Assembly: GCA_900155495.1 (NCBI GenBank)
Contig: FTLJ01000394.1
Span: 1 to 16,029 of the forward strand
Direction: 5' to 3'
Source: Porogramme epimiltina
Lineage: Eukaryota > Basidiomycota > Agaricomycetes > Polyporales > Polyporaceae
Length of the DNA: 16,029 nucleotides
The notes beneath the pieces were generated by a model. That model saw only the letters and a list, made by a program, of their open reading frames with translations, was not told where the DNA came from and did no database searches. The translations under genes were made by a program, and so were the position numbers. Positions 1 to 9,580 of this stretch are shown in pieces (the stretch's first letter is position 1; each line of letters opens with the position of its first letter).

Positions 1-147
1 CCAGGCCAGCCTTACACTATCAGACTTCAGGAATTTTGCTGATGCTCTCTCTGCGTGCGCGTGCGGCCGTGCCGCACACTTTGAGCTCGCGATTGACTTT
101 CAGTCCTCACCTACGAACCCCTACACTCCATCATAACTAATCATATT
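1..147. other. 3' flank of the thymidylate synthase copy
   Basis: Short stretch downstream of the thymidylate synthase stop codon (minus strand). It presumably holds its 3' UTR. I see no coding signal, RNA gene or repeat here, and the window edge prevents seeing what lies beyond. Confidence 0.5.
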
Positions 148-1128
148 CTACACGCTCATCTTCATCGTGATACTAGGGTGCGGGTCGTACCCTTCGACTA
201 CAAAATCTTCGCTCTGGAAATCATCAATCGCGTCAATGGTGCGAGCCCATTTGAGCTTTGGAAATGGACGTGGCTCTCGCTGGAGCTGCGTCCGGAGCTC
301 GTCGACGTAGTCGCGGTAGACATGCACGTCCCCGAGCTGGATCACGAGTTCGTGCGGCTCGGTGCCAGTGACGTGCGCGACCATATGCGTGAGGAGGGCG
401 TAGGACGCAATATTGAAAGGGATGCCGAGCCCAAGATCGGCAGAGTGTTGGTACATGAGGCAGGATAGAGCTGGGGCTTGACGGTGGGGTCAGACGCGGG
501 GGCGAGGTTGACATAGAACTGGCACATCATGTGGCAAGGTGGGAGCGCCATGTTGGGGATATCTATCCGCGCGAGAATGGTCTGAGACGTGCGAAGTAGA
601 TAGACAATTTAGCTACAGCGAAGACGTACCTACAGGATTCCACACGCTGAGCATGATGCGACGGTCCGTGGGGTTGTGTTTAATCTTGTAGATGCACTCC
701 TGTAGCTGGTCAACACCCTTACCGGTGTAGTCGGCGTCGCAATCCTCACACGACGCGCCAAAATGCCTCCACTGGAAGCCGTTGACGGGTCCGAGGTCAC
801 CCTCGAGACTCGAGGAAAACCTTGGAGCTGTTCCGAGTCCCATCCTAGATCTTGATGCCTTTGGCGGAGAGCTGTTTCGCATCCGTGCACCCGTGCACAA
901 ACTAAAGAAGTTCCTCGATTATACCGCGAAGAAAGATGCGTTTGTGGTGAGGAGTGAAAGAGTGTCATCTGCGAGAGAGAAGCGAAGATTTGGAGGGGAA
1001 AAGAGGGAGATAGTGCCCGTGCCCGTGCGGTCGGGGCAGACGTCGCCAGTGTCGAGGACGGAACGGATAAGGTTGAGGTGCTGGTGTTCATCATAGATGC
1101 GTGCCGGAGCTGCGGCGGCGGCGGTCAT
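148..1128 (-). pseudogene. Thymidylate synthase, multiply disrupted
   Basis: Thymidylate synthase makes dTMP from dUMP and methylene-tetrahydrofolate. The start ATG is at 1126-1128 and the stop at 148-150. Exon 1 (630-1128) and exon 2 (148-562) are joined by a 67-nt phase 1 intron (563-629). Visible family blocks are RTGTGT near the N-terminus, GFQWRHFGA, the TDRRI arginines, the LPPCH catalytic Cys, [15 protein letters not shown] and the PHPxIxMKMSV C-terminus. Reading is broken by: loss of one A in the LLTT-K block (about 941-943); TAG at 902-904 for Trp of ELLWF; TAG at 845-847 for Trp of the IWDG block; a frame-changing deletion just before GDLGP (about 801-815); and two extra bases near 464-467 before the MYQ block. 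The phosphate-binding Arg of YQRS is His (445-447). Outside the lesions the match is close, so inactivation looks recent. Sequencing error could explain the small indels, but less easily the nonsense and missense changes together. A working copy should exist elsewhere, because the enzyme is normally essential without thymidine salvage. Confidence 0.85.
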
Positions 1129-1156
1129 CGCGAATAGGCTTGGTGGGAGGAGGAAA

Positions 1157-1162
1157 ACGCGT
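1157..1162. promoter_or_regulatory. MluI cell-cycle box (ACGCGT)
   Basis: Palindromic ACGCGT, 29 bp upstream of the thymidylate synthase ATG. It matches the core of the MBF-bound MCB element. Confidence 0.45.
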
Positions 1163-1186
1163 GTTCTCGTCGTCCGTGGATGAGTT

Positions 1187-1194
1187 TTTGGCGC
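1187..1194 (+). promoter_or_regulatory. E2F-like box (TTTGGCGC)
   Basis: Exact match to the E2F consensus TTTSSCGC, preceded by two more T and followed by GCGCGT. It lies between the two MluI boxes in the divergent promoter. Confidence 0.4.
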
Positions 1195-1277
1195 GTCGGG
1201 AGCCAAGAGTCAAGACTCGACGACGACCCGACGTGCTGCGTGCTTGCAGCTTTTCGCTCCGAGTGCAAGGCCGCGGT

Positions 1278-1283
1278 CACGTG
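1278..1283. promoter_or_regulatory. E-box (CACGTG)
   Basis: Palindromic CACGTG, a possible bHLH site, 6 bp before the second MluI box. A six-base match alone is weak evidence. Confidence 0.25.
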
Positions 1284-1288
1284 TAAGG

Positions 1289-1294
1289 ACGCGT
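1289..1294. promoter_or_regulatory. MluI cell-cycle box (ACGCGT)
   Basis: Second ACGCGT, inside GACGCGTC, 162 bp upstream of the separase ATG and 161 bp upstream of the thymidylate synthase ATG, so almost exactly midway. Confidence 0.45.
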
Positions 1295-1455
1295 CTGCAG
1301 GCGCTTGCTGTGGTTGGGCGCACGGAACGCCGCTCACCTTGTCTCTGCCTGTCGACTCTGTTCGTCTCATACTAGCCCTCGACTCGCTCCTGGCTTGGCT
1401 TCAATACCCCTTCTCTGACGATACCTCTGGGCGCACGCCTGCTCACTTCCTCATC

Positions 1456-3588
1456 ATGCCTCCCACAACAAGGACCCGCCAGCCTACCGCTCGAACAGCC
1501 TCTTCTTCCAAATCGAAGCCTCCTAGTGTCTCGCCCGACGAGCTTGCCGACAAGCTAGCCACGAAGCTCACCATATCGAACCCCAAGGGCAAGGCTAAGG
1601 CTAAGGACCCCACACCCGCAGACAGAAAGGGTACCGCCATGCGCGCCGTCAACGCTGCGTCCAAGTCCCTTTCGGTCGTGCTCGAAACAGGCTGGAAGGC
1701 ATCCGAAGCCAAAACATCCGATCGCACTACAGCTTCCTCCGTTACCAAGCATGCGGCCACTGCAAGAAAGGACCTTGTAACATTACGTGCTCTCGACCCT
1801 GGGCAGGTGGATGTCGAGCGCGCGGCCTCGAGCATTGTAGGGAAACTGGTTGGTCTTGAGATGGTGAGTCTCTTGTTGTCTTTTTACGCTCCTTCTCATC
1901 TTCGATGTAGTATAGTGCCGCCCTTGGACTCCTGCAAGACATGTACTCCCCTCTTGTCGCGCTCTACCACTCCTCCCAGCCGTCTCCAAGCTCCTCGCCC
2001 ATAAGCTTCCTTGTGCTTCCTCTCCCAGATACTCAGCTCTCGGATCTCCATCTAGGGCTCATCTCTACATATTTCATACATCTTTTACTGGTCCTTTCAC
2101 ACACTACCATCGATCTCGCCTCCCTCTCATCGACATTGCTAGACGCAAGCTCTCCCACCCTGCTCGCATGGGCACCACTCTTTTCCCGGCTGCCAGAGAA
2201 ACAGCACGATCATCTCTTCACGCGAGCTTACACCGTCGCTTCTCGTCTGACTTCCAGCAATCCGCCAGCCTCCACAGCTTACTCTCTCCGAATATTTGCG
2301 CTATTATGTCTTGCACACACTCGACCTTCGGTGGTCCCTGCGAACACGTTCTGGGAGCAAGCCGTGAAATTCGCTGGCGCGTTCGCCAACACCACATCAA
2401 CGAACGCTCGAGAGAACGCGAAGTCTGTCTCCGACACCTTTGCTCGCCTGGCCTTATGCGCAGCAACAAGACCGGACGCCTCAGAGTTCTTTTCGGGTCC
2501 AGCTTTCGCCCGTTTTTGCGAATATTGGAGTAGGTTTGCGAAACAGGTCAGTAGGCTGGCTGATCAAAGGGAATAGACCTAACATCTGCCACTAGGCTGG
2601 CGACCTTGATGCACTTGAGCGAATTGGCCGTCTAACTCAGACACCTGGAGTTTCGTCAGGGAGCGAAGAGGATCGAGCGGTGATCGAGACATCCACGCTC
2701 TGTTCCACCCTCGCGCGTGCGTTAACTATATTTGAGCATTGGTCAGGTGAGCATCGAACAGCGCGTTTTGGACGATCGCGCTCACGCTATGGTAGATCAT
2801 ACACCTAATTTTGGCACAAAATTGGTCGACGTTTCCACTGCGCTAAAGCGTTGTGGGCCGTCACTTGTACAAGGAGGGAGCGACAATGACCGTGTAAAGC
2901 GTGGCCTTGAACGGCTGCGCCGAGCAGCAACAGCCGTTCTCGAGCCTCCTTCGTCTATGAAGACGGAATACCCTTCCGATGTCATCGTTTGCTCTAAGAC
3001 AATTCTAGAGCAAATTACCGACGTCCTTTGTGACGCCATTATACATGTGAGTGCGTCAAGGACATGCGAATGAATGGTCCCTGACCTCGCGCATAGTCCA
3101 ATGCGCATACGCCGAGCGTTTTCAAGCCCGCCTTAGATGGTCTCTTTACGTTATCGAGGATCTCATTCAGTTGCCAAAACCCCGACACGTATTCCCTTAC
3201 CCGATCACACCTTGAACGCGCTGTTTCTCTCATCTCCGCCGCGGCAAAAGGTTCTGTTTCATCCTCAACACTCGCCAACTACACACGATGTGTGGCCGTG
3301 GTCTACCAGTACTTCGCCGGTCAGCTGCACCAAAACGGCTGGTACGACTATACGGTCCGCTTCCTTGAGGAGGGGTGCAGACTGAGCGAGCAAGCTCTCG
3401 AGGGGCATCGTGCAGGCAAGAACGGCGACGCTGCCATGAACGTAGACGGCGACGATGCAGAGAAACAGGAAGTATGGAAGCAGCTTGAAGAGCAGCTGAG
3501 TAGGCGTTGGGAACTACTAGGCGTATGCCACGCAAAGACAGGCGACCGCAAGGTGCGTCCCTCCCAGCCCCCCCCCCCCCCCCCCNNG

Positions 3589-3619
<31 letters not shown>

Positions 3620-6600
3620 AGAAAGCGGTCCTGACGCAGACTGATTGCGTATGCAGCTCGCGTACGAGGCGTTCCTGAAAAGTATCAAGACTTTCCCGTA
3701 TGCACAGCACAATTTTGCCGGCCTTGCACGGACCATACCCCCAGCCCAGCTCTTCGATGGAGTCCCCGCAGTAAAGCAGCTCAGTGCACTAGTCGACCGC
3801 ACCACCTATCTCGCCACATGTGAATTGTTCCAGCCTCCTGTTACGATCTCCGCGCTCTCTTGGTACTCCCAGGAAGTAGACGGCGAGCAGAAATGCGTCG
3901 TCGGAGCTCTCATTGAGCGCCAGATTGCCAGCTTGGAGGAAAGCAAGTGGAAGCCAGGTGTGCGCGATGTCCTGCGCGTACTCCTAGACGACGCACTCCT
4001 CGTTTATGACCCGGAGGAGCGGCCTATACGACATGCTCGCGTCGTGCTCAAACGACTCGAGCTGTCGTGCCATTCCAACACAGAGGCGGGCCCCAGTGAA
4101 CCTGCGGGGAAGCTCGCAGCGGACGCGGAGACTCTCCTCACCCGTCAGGTACGCCCAATGGTCGGCACTAGAAGCACAACGGAGCTGCTAACGCGCCCTA
4201 TCCCCCTCCCTTTCCTCTTCTGTGTCTTCTTCGCTCGTCAGGACCTCGCGCTGGACGCGCCGCTCGCGCGTTTCCGCTCTGAGCTCCTCGCCACGCTGCA
4301 CTTATGGCGTGCAGTGTACGCACACCGCAGGCGTGAGAAGGCGCTCGTACCTACCGTCGTAGCACACGCGGAGGAGGCGTGCAGAGCACTGCGCGCAATG
4401 GTCCCAGCTGCGCCTGCGGGCGCTAATGCTGCTCTACGGCTGTCACAGGGCTTGACTAAGATGCAGGTTGTGGAACCTCCGAAGAGGACGACGAGGGGCG
4501 GAGTAAAGGCTGCGCCGAGGTCTAGAGTAGTAGCTACAAGAGTAAAGGCGCCGCCTGTGACACCGCGGAAACGTAGAGGTGAGTAGGCTCGCAGACAGGT
4601 AGGGCATGCCATACTGATTGCTGTGCTGTTAGTACTCGACCCTTTGCCGACAAATTTGCCAGTGGTGGACGTCTCGCCACCCAAAACTTCTCCACCGTCG
4701 GGTGGCCAGGGAAATATGGAGTTCGATGGCTTTTCCAAGTTAATCGGCCTCATTCGTGGGTGATCCGGTTGAACGGGCGTAGTTTTGCTCGCTGATTGGA
4801 CGACACAGGGATGGTTTCTCACCTCGTCGGACTTGTGGGCCACGTTCTCATCCGAGTACAGCTTCTTAACGCTGCGCGAAGATTGACCGAAAAGCACCTC
4901 GGCATCGCTTCCGAAGGTAGAGTGGGATGGAACTTTAAATGCCATGAGACTCACAGGGAAATGCTTGGCAGTGTATGTCTCGTTGACCATCGCAACCGCA
5001 CATGAGTATGTCAAGCTTGGCCACGCTGAGAAGGCGGCTTCGATCTTAGCCCATGTACTCCCTGCAGTCCGGACGGGATCTCTTCCGCAAGATACAGTTA
5101 TCACGTTCTTATTGCGATATTCCGAAGCTCTGGCCGTAGCTGGGGAAGTTTTGAAAGCGTACGTAAGGCTCGTAATCGCCATTTCCAGCATCTAATGTCT
5201 TCAATCAGATCTATGACCTACTGCGATGCCGTCGCTGCTGCGTCCGACTTCATAGTGGAGGAGAAAGGACTGCCCACTGCTCAGCGAATACGCGTACGGG
5301 CTGCTCTTCTTGAACGAGCCGCTGAAGCCGCGTTATCATACGCAGCTGTTCAGGACGCACGAGTAAATATTATTTTTGACAACGCTGTCCCCAACTCACT
5401 GATTACCTTCCAGGATGATCCGACGTCCTCTATTGAAGGTCTCCTACAAGCCCTCCGACTCTGGAACCGCGCAATCGACACAATCTCACGCCTGCAGCCA
5501 CCCGCGCCCAAAGAAGCTGTCGACGATAATCCGTTCGAGGCCAAACCTAAGCAAACGGACGACTCAAAGCCCGCAAATCAGGAGACTCGCGTCCTCTCTC
5601 CTCACGCTTCGCAGGCGCATGTCTTCATGGATTCGTCAAGCTGGCGAATGGCGGAAGGCTTGTTGTCTACTCTCCTCGCCCTCTCGCAAGCCTACGCAGC
5701 GCGTGGATCCGCTCGTGAGGCCGACTTCTTCACTCAGCAGACGAAGGAGCTTGCGGAAGCGCTGCACGCCCCGGTCATGGTCAGTCGTGCTCTCACGCAA
5801 CATGGCGAGCTGCAGATTCAGCTGGGTCAGCTCCAAGAGGGGCACAATGCTCTCATAGCAGCTGCGGAACTTGTGATGCACCTAAAAGGTCCCGACGCTG
5901 CGGAAGTACAACGACTCCTAGGGCGATACAGCCAGCTCAGCGCAGATGCGAAAGGCGCACAACAACTGTTTGAGGAGGCCACGAGCCTACTCGATGAGTT
6001 GGGAAACATGTTCGCGGGCTTGGACAATGTTGCAAGGCGAGTCTCGGGGTATGTCGACCTCGCGCAGGGGCTAACAGTCTGTGTAGTGGTAGGAAGTCGC
6101 TTCTCGTCTCGCCCAAGGCACGCAAGCCCCAGGTAACGGAGAGTGTCTTAGCACCGTCATTGCTAGCGAGAGTACTAAGGCATCAGAGTAAGCGAATGAA
6201 ACCTCTATGGAGTAGTTCTCACTGACGTATTTGGAAATCTAGTTTCGTTGTTGCACGAGGTCGGAGCGGAGTACAATAGCTTACTTGAGCGATTCGCCAA
6301 ACTTCCGGAAAGCGCGGACGCGAAAGTGAGTGACGTTATTTGGTATCATGAGCAGATGCTAACCTTGTCATAGGCAGAGGAGGTGGCTCTTAGAGCAAAA
6401 CTCACTCTCGATGACGTTTACACTCGTTTCCGTGCGGACATGTTCCTCAGTTCGCTTGCCGAGTCCGGTACGTACACGCAGGGGGATGAAATGCTGGGGG
6501 CTAATATGATATGTAGCGATGACCATACCCATGGGCTTGTCGGGCGATTCACCTCATTCCACCGCGTCTCAAGACATGTTGGAGACGCTATCCACGGCCG

Positions 6601-8768
6601 AAAAGTTGTTCTGGGAGCACATGAGCTACATCGCTCGACGTGGGCATGTATCGTCGGTACGCGAAGCAGCTGTCTGTCTTGCACTCATCCGGACTTTCCG
6701 GACGAGTCTAGGACGCGGAGATGTACACACGCCAGTGTTAGCAGCCCAGTTGCTCGGTGCGTTGTGATTCTTGACGTTTCATTCTAGTCCTAACTTGCAG
6801 TGAAGACGCCTCCACAGTCACGACACTCCGCAGGGAGATGCTCGACGTCATCCGCCACAAGTTCCTGAGTGTCAACACCATGGATGATCTACAATGGCCC
6901 TTGATCACTCCCAACGGCTCACCTCTTCCCCCGCAGCCAAAAGCGGAAAGGTTAACTCGATTCAGTAACTCGTCGTTGCTGGAGTCGGATGATGAGCCTA
7001 TGGACGACGTGGACCTCAAGTCGTACTGGGAAGCCGTAGCAAAACGATACGAGACACAATGCTTCGACGCTCAGCGCATGTCAGTCAGCCAAGCAGACTC
7101 GCTACCACCGCATTGGACTGTGGTCAACGTCAGCGTCACGGAGGATAGACACACAATGTTCATCACCCGTCAGCGGGCCGGTCGAAAGCCGTTGATCTTT
7201 TGCTTGCCTCTCAAAGGCCGGCGCGAGGGACAGGAAGACGAACATCTCACGTACGACGACGCCATCAAAGAGCTTCAGGATATCATCCGCATGAGCACCG
7301 AAAGGACAAAACAGGCGGCTGATATCAACAAAGAAGATAGAGCTGCGCGCGTGGCATGGTGGAAGGATCGAACTGAACTGGATACGCGTCTTCGGGATCT
7401 CCTGGCTGACATTGAATTTTGCTGGCTGGGCGCGTTCAAGGTAGATTTCTAAATACAGCCGTTACTGCATAATTTGTTGACTGAACCTTCGTAGACGATC
7501 TTCAGCCCCTCTCATGGTACTGACCCTGAAGATCTTGAGGCGCTCCGAGCCCGCCTGGATACAGTCTTCAAGGGCAATCTGGTCTTCCACGACAAGAAGC
7601 CTAAATCTCGTATCGGCCTGGACGACGGTCTATTAGAATGCTTCTCCGCCTTACCGCCTTCCTGTCGCGACGAGGAGCTAGAAGATCTCATTTACTTCAT
7701 TCTCGACCTATATCAGTTCCACGGGATCCCAGTGGCGACCTCGGAAGTTGATATGGATCAAGTTGTCGTCGAGCTCCGGAACGCCCTGGAGGAGCACGCA
7801 TCAAGAGTCAAAGCACGTGAAACCCCGGAAACGTTGGACGATGACGACAGCCACATCTTCCTCGTTCTCGACAAAAACGTTCAAGGCATCCCGTGGGAGT
7901 CGCTCCCTATCCTGCGCGGGAAGAGCGTGAGCCGCATCCCGAGCATGGATTTCCTGATTGATCGGCTCGAGTTCGCGCACTGGCGCAAGTGGGAGGACGG
8001 CAGCCCTCAAGAAGGACTTGTTGACCGCACTAGCGTCGACCCTCGCAAGACGTACTTCGTCCTCAACCCGAGCGGGGACCTGAAGGGCACCGAGGGCCGC
8101 TTTTCTGACTGGCTGAAGACGATGAAGAAGTCAGCCGGGTGGGACGGCGTCGTCGGGCACGCGCCCAGCGAGCAGCAAGTGGTTGACGCATTGACGAACC
8201 GCGATTTGATGATGTGAGTGCTGAGATCCCCTTGTTACGTGCCTGAACGCCGCTGATGGGATGGGCTTGCACAGATACTTTGGGCACGGCGGCGCAGAGC
8301 AGTACGTCCGCGCGCACAAAATCCGTCACCTTCCCCGATGCGCGGCAACGATGCTCTGGGGGTGTTCGTCCGGGACGCTCAAGTACATGGGCGAGTTCGA
8401 TCGGACGGGCACACCATACCACTACATGCTCGCTGGCTGGTGCGTCCCTGTTTCCTGTCTCCCCGCTTCCTGCTTCCATGCTGGGCTTCGTGATCGCGGA
8501 CTAATCACCGCAACACAGCCCGACCCTCATCGCCAACTTGTGGGACGTCACGGACCGCGAGATCGACAAGGTCTCGCAGGCAGTTTTCGACGACCTCCGC
8601 CTCACTCCGGAAACGGTCCCGCAGTGGCGGCCGGATGCTGCGGCAGGGAAGGGCAAGAGCAAGGGCATGTCTGTCGTCCGGGCTCTTGCGCGCGCGAGGG
8701 ACAGCTGTAAGCTGAAGTACATGACGGGGGCCGCGCCGGTGGTTTACGGTATTCCGTTCTACCTGTGA
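1456..8768 (+). CDS. Separase (separin), peptidase family C50
   Basis: Cysteine endopeptidase that cleaves the cohesin kleisin (Scc1/Rad21, Rec8) at anaphase; it is held inactive by securin. Exons: 1456-1863, 1911-2546, 2596-2746, 2796-3046, 3097-3552, 3657-4148, 4242-4578, 4633-4755, 4809-4916, 4957-5158, 5209-5362, 5414-6048, 6093-6187, 6243-6325, 6374-6467, 6517-6760, 6801-7440, 7495-8213, 8275-8439, 8519-8768. Phases agree throughout and give about 2080 residues, within the usual range for separases. The C-terminal protease domain holds the catalytic His in YFGHGGAEQY (codon 8285-8287, about residue 1947) and Cys in WGCSSG (8363-8365, about 1973). Their 26-residue spacing equals that of yeast Esp1 and human separase. 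The rest is a helical, Leu/Ala-rich arm with a basic tail near 4480-4578. Uncertain joints: the acceptor at 6086 or 6092; intron 6757-6787 or 6761-6800; and introns 4149-4241 and 5363-5413, which are open in frame. The gene contains an assembly gap in intron 5. Confidence 0.95.
3568..3619. repeat. C/G homopolymer with assembly gap (NN) in separase intron 5
   Basis: Eighteen C, two N (3586-3587), five G and then 27 C lie between the donor at 3553 and the acceptor at 3656. The flanking exons join in frame, so the coding sequence is unaffected. The true length and composition are unknown. A long C run that blocked sequencing or was filled artificially is the simplest reading. Confidence 0.9.
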
Positions 8769-9580
8769 TGTCGCCGTGCGGCTGGCGGCGGCGGGGTGAT
8801 TGCTTTAGTTGTGGATGGTGGCTCTTACATAGAATGGGATAGATGTTGTATCAATGCAACCGACAGGATCCTCGGATCTGTGGGACGCTGTCCTGGCTCT
8901 CGCCCACCGGTCCACAGGACAGGCGGATGATGATGCTCGCTGTGGTTGACACGCCTGGAATACAGGGAGGAGGCCTCGCCGCGGGTACGGCTGGCCGTTT
9001 GGAGCGTGTGCGGAGAGATCGAAGTCCCAAGAACGCCGGTGAATTCGAATCACGACTCTGTTCCGAGTGTGAGCGCGATCTCCCGATATACGCACCGACA
9101 TCCTGAATGCAGACACAGCCTCCCACAGGCGAGAATAACGCATCGGACCTGCAAAGAACGGGTCGCCAGGCGGCGCGGACTCAGTTGTACGCACGCGTGC
9201 GGCAGCGCCGCATACACACAGCTCACACCCACGCAGATGGCCGGGGGTTCGACTTCGGAGGCCGGATCGGCGCGGGAGGATCGTGGCGCGGGGGAGGGCA
9301 TTAAGGGGGATCCGTAATTAAAAGCGGCTACTACACGGCGTGCGGGGGGGCGTACATAGGCAATAAAATAAAGCAATAGAACAGCGAAATGAAAACGAAG
9401 ACAGGAGGGCGCATGGACTATAGATACACCGAGATCCAACGTAGATAGTAGATCGTGACGTGAGGGGGCCGGGCCCCTGAAGCGTGCATATGTGCAGAGA
9501 ATGTACTGTGCGTGTGTGTGTGTGGATAGCAGGAGGGCTTGTGCCGGCGCGATAGGGCCGGTACGCAGCCGGGTAGAACA
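8769..9580. other. Convergent intergenic region between separase and G-alpha
   Basis: About 810 bp between two converging stop codons; it should hold both 3' UTRs. AATAAA at 9362-9367 on the plus strand is a possible polyadenylation signal, though it is about 590 bp past the separase stop. Several open frames overlap on both strands, but none shows a recognisable domain or coherent splice structure. I see no RNA gene here. Confidence 0.5.
9512..9524. repeat. Short GT dinucleotide repeat
   Basis: Thirteen bases of alternating G and T in the 3' intergenic region, about 55 bp beyond the G-alpha stop codon. A minor microsatellite. Confidence 0.8.

Larger units (their letters stand above)
1129..1455. 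promoter_or_regulatory. Divergent promoter between thymidylate synthase and separase
   Basis: The 327 bp between the two start codons must contain both promoters. It holds two ACGCGT hexamers (1157-1162 and 1289-1294, the second in the palindrome GACGCGTC), TTTGGCGC at 1187-1194 and CACGTG at 1278-1283. ACGCGT is the MluI cell-cycle box bound by the MBF factor in yeasts, and TTTSSCGC is the E2F consensus. Thymidylate synthase is a classic G1/S target of such factors. That both genes here are co-regulated is inference. No clear TATA box is visible. Confidence 0.6.

Noticed and set aside
1129..1206. N-terminal extension of thymidylate synthase upstream of 1128
   Set aside because: The upstream frame would begin at TTG and runs through the promoter boxes; the ATG at 1126-1128 gives the usual family start.
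9246..9262. Possible second tRNA T-arm (GGTTCGACT)
   Set aside because: The flanking bases do not pair and no acceptor or anticodon arm can be formed.
8805..9439. Overlapping open frames of 87-129 codons between separase and G-alpha
   Set aside because: They lie on both strands, with no domain, no codon pattern and no splice partner; typical of GC-rich intergenic DNA.
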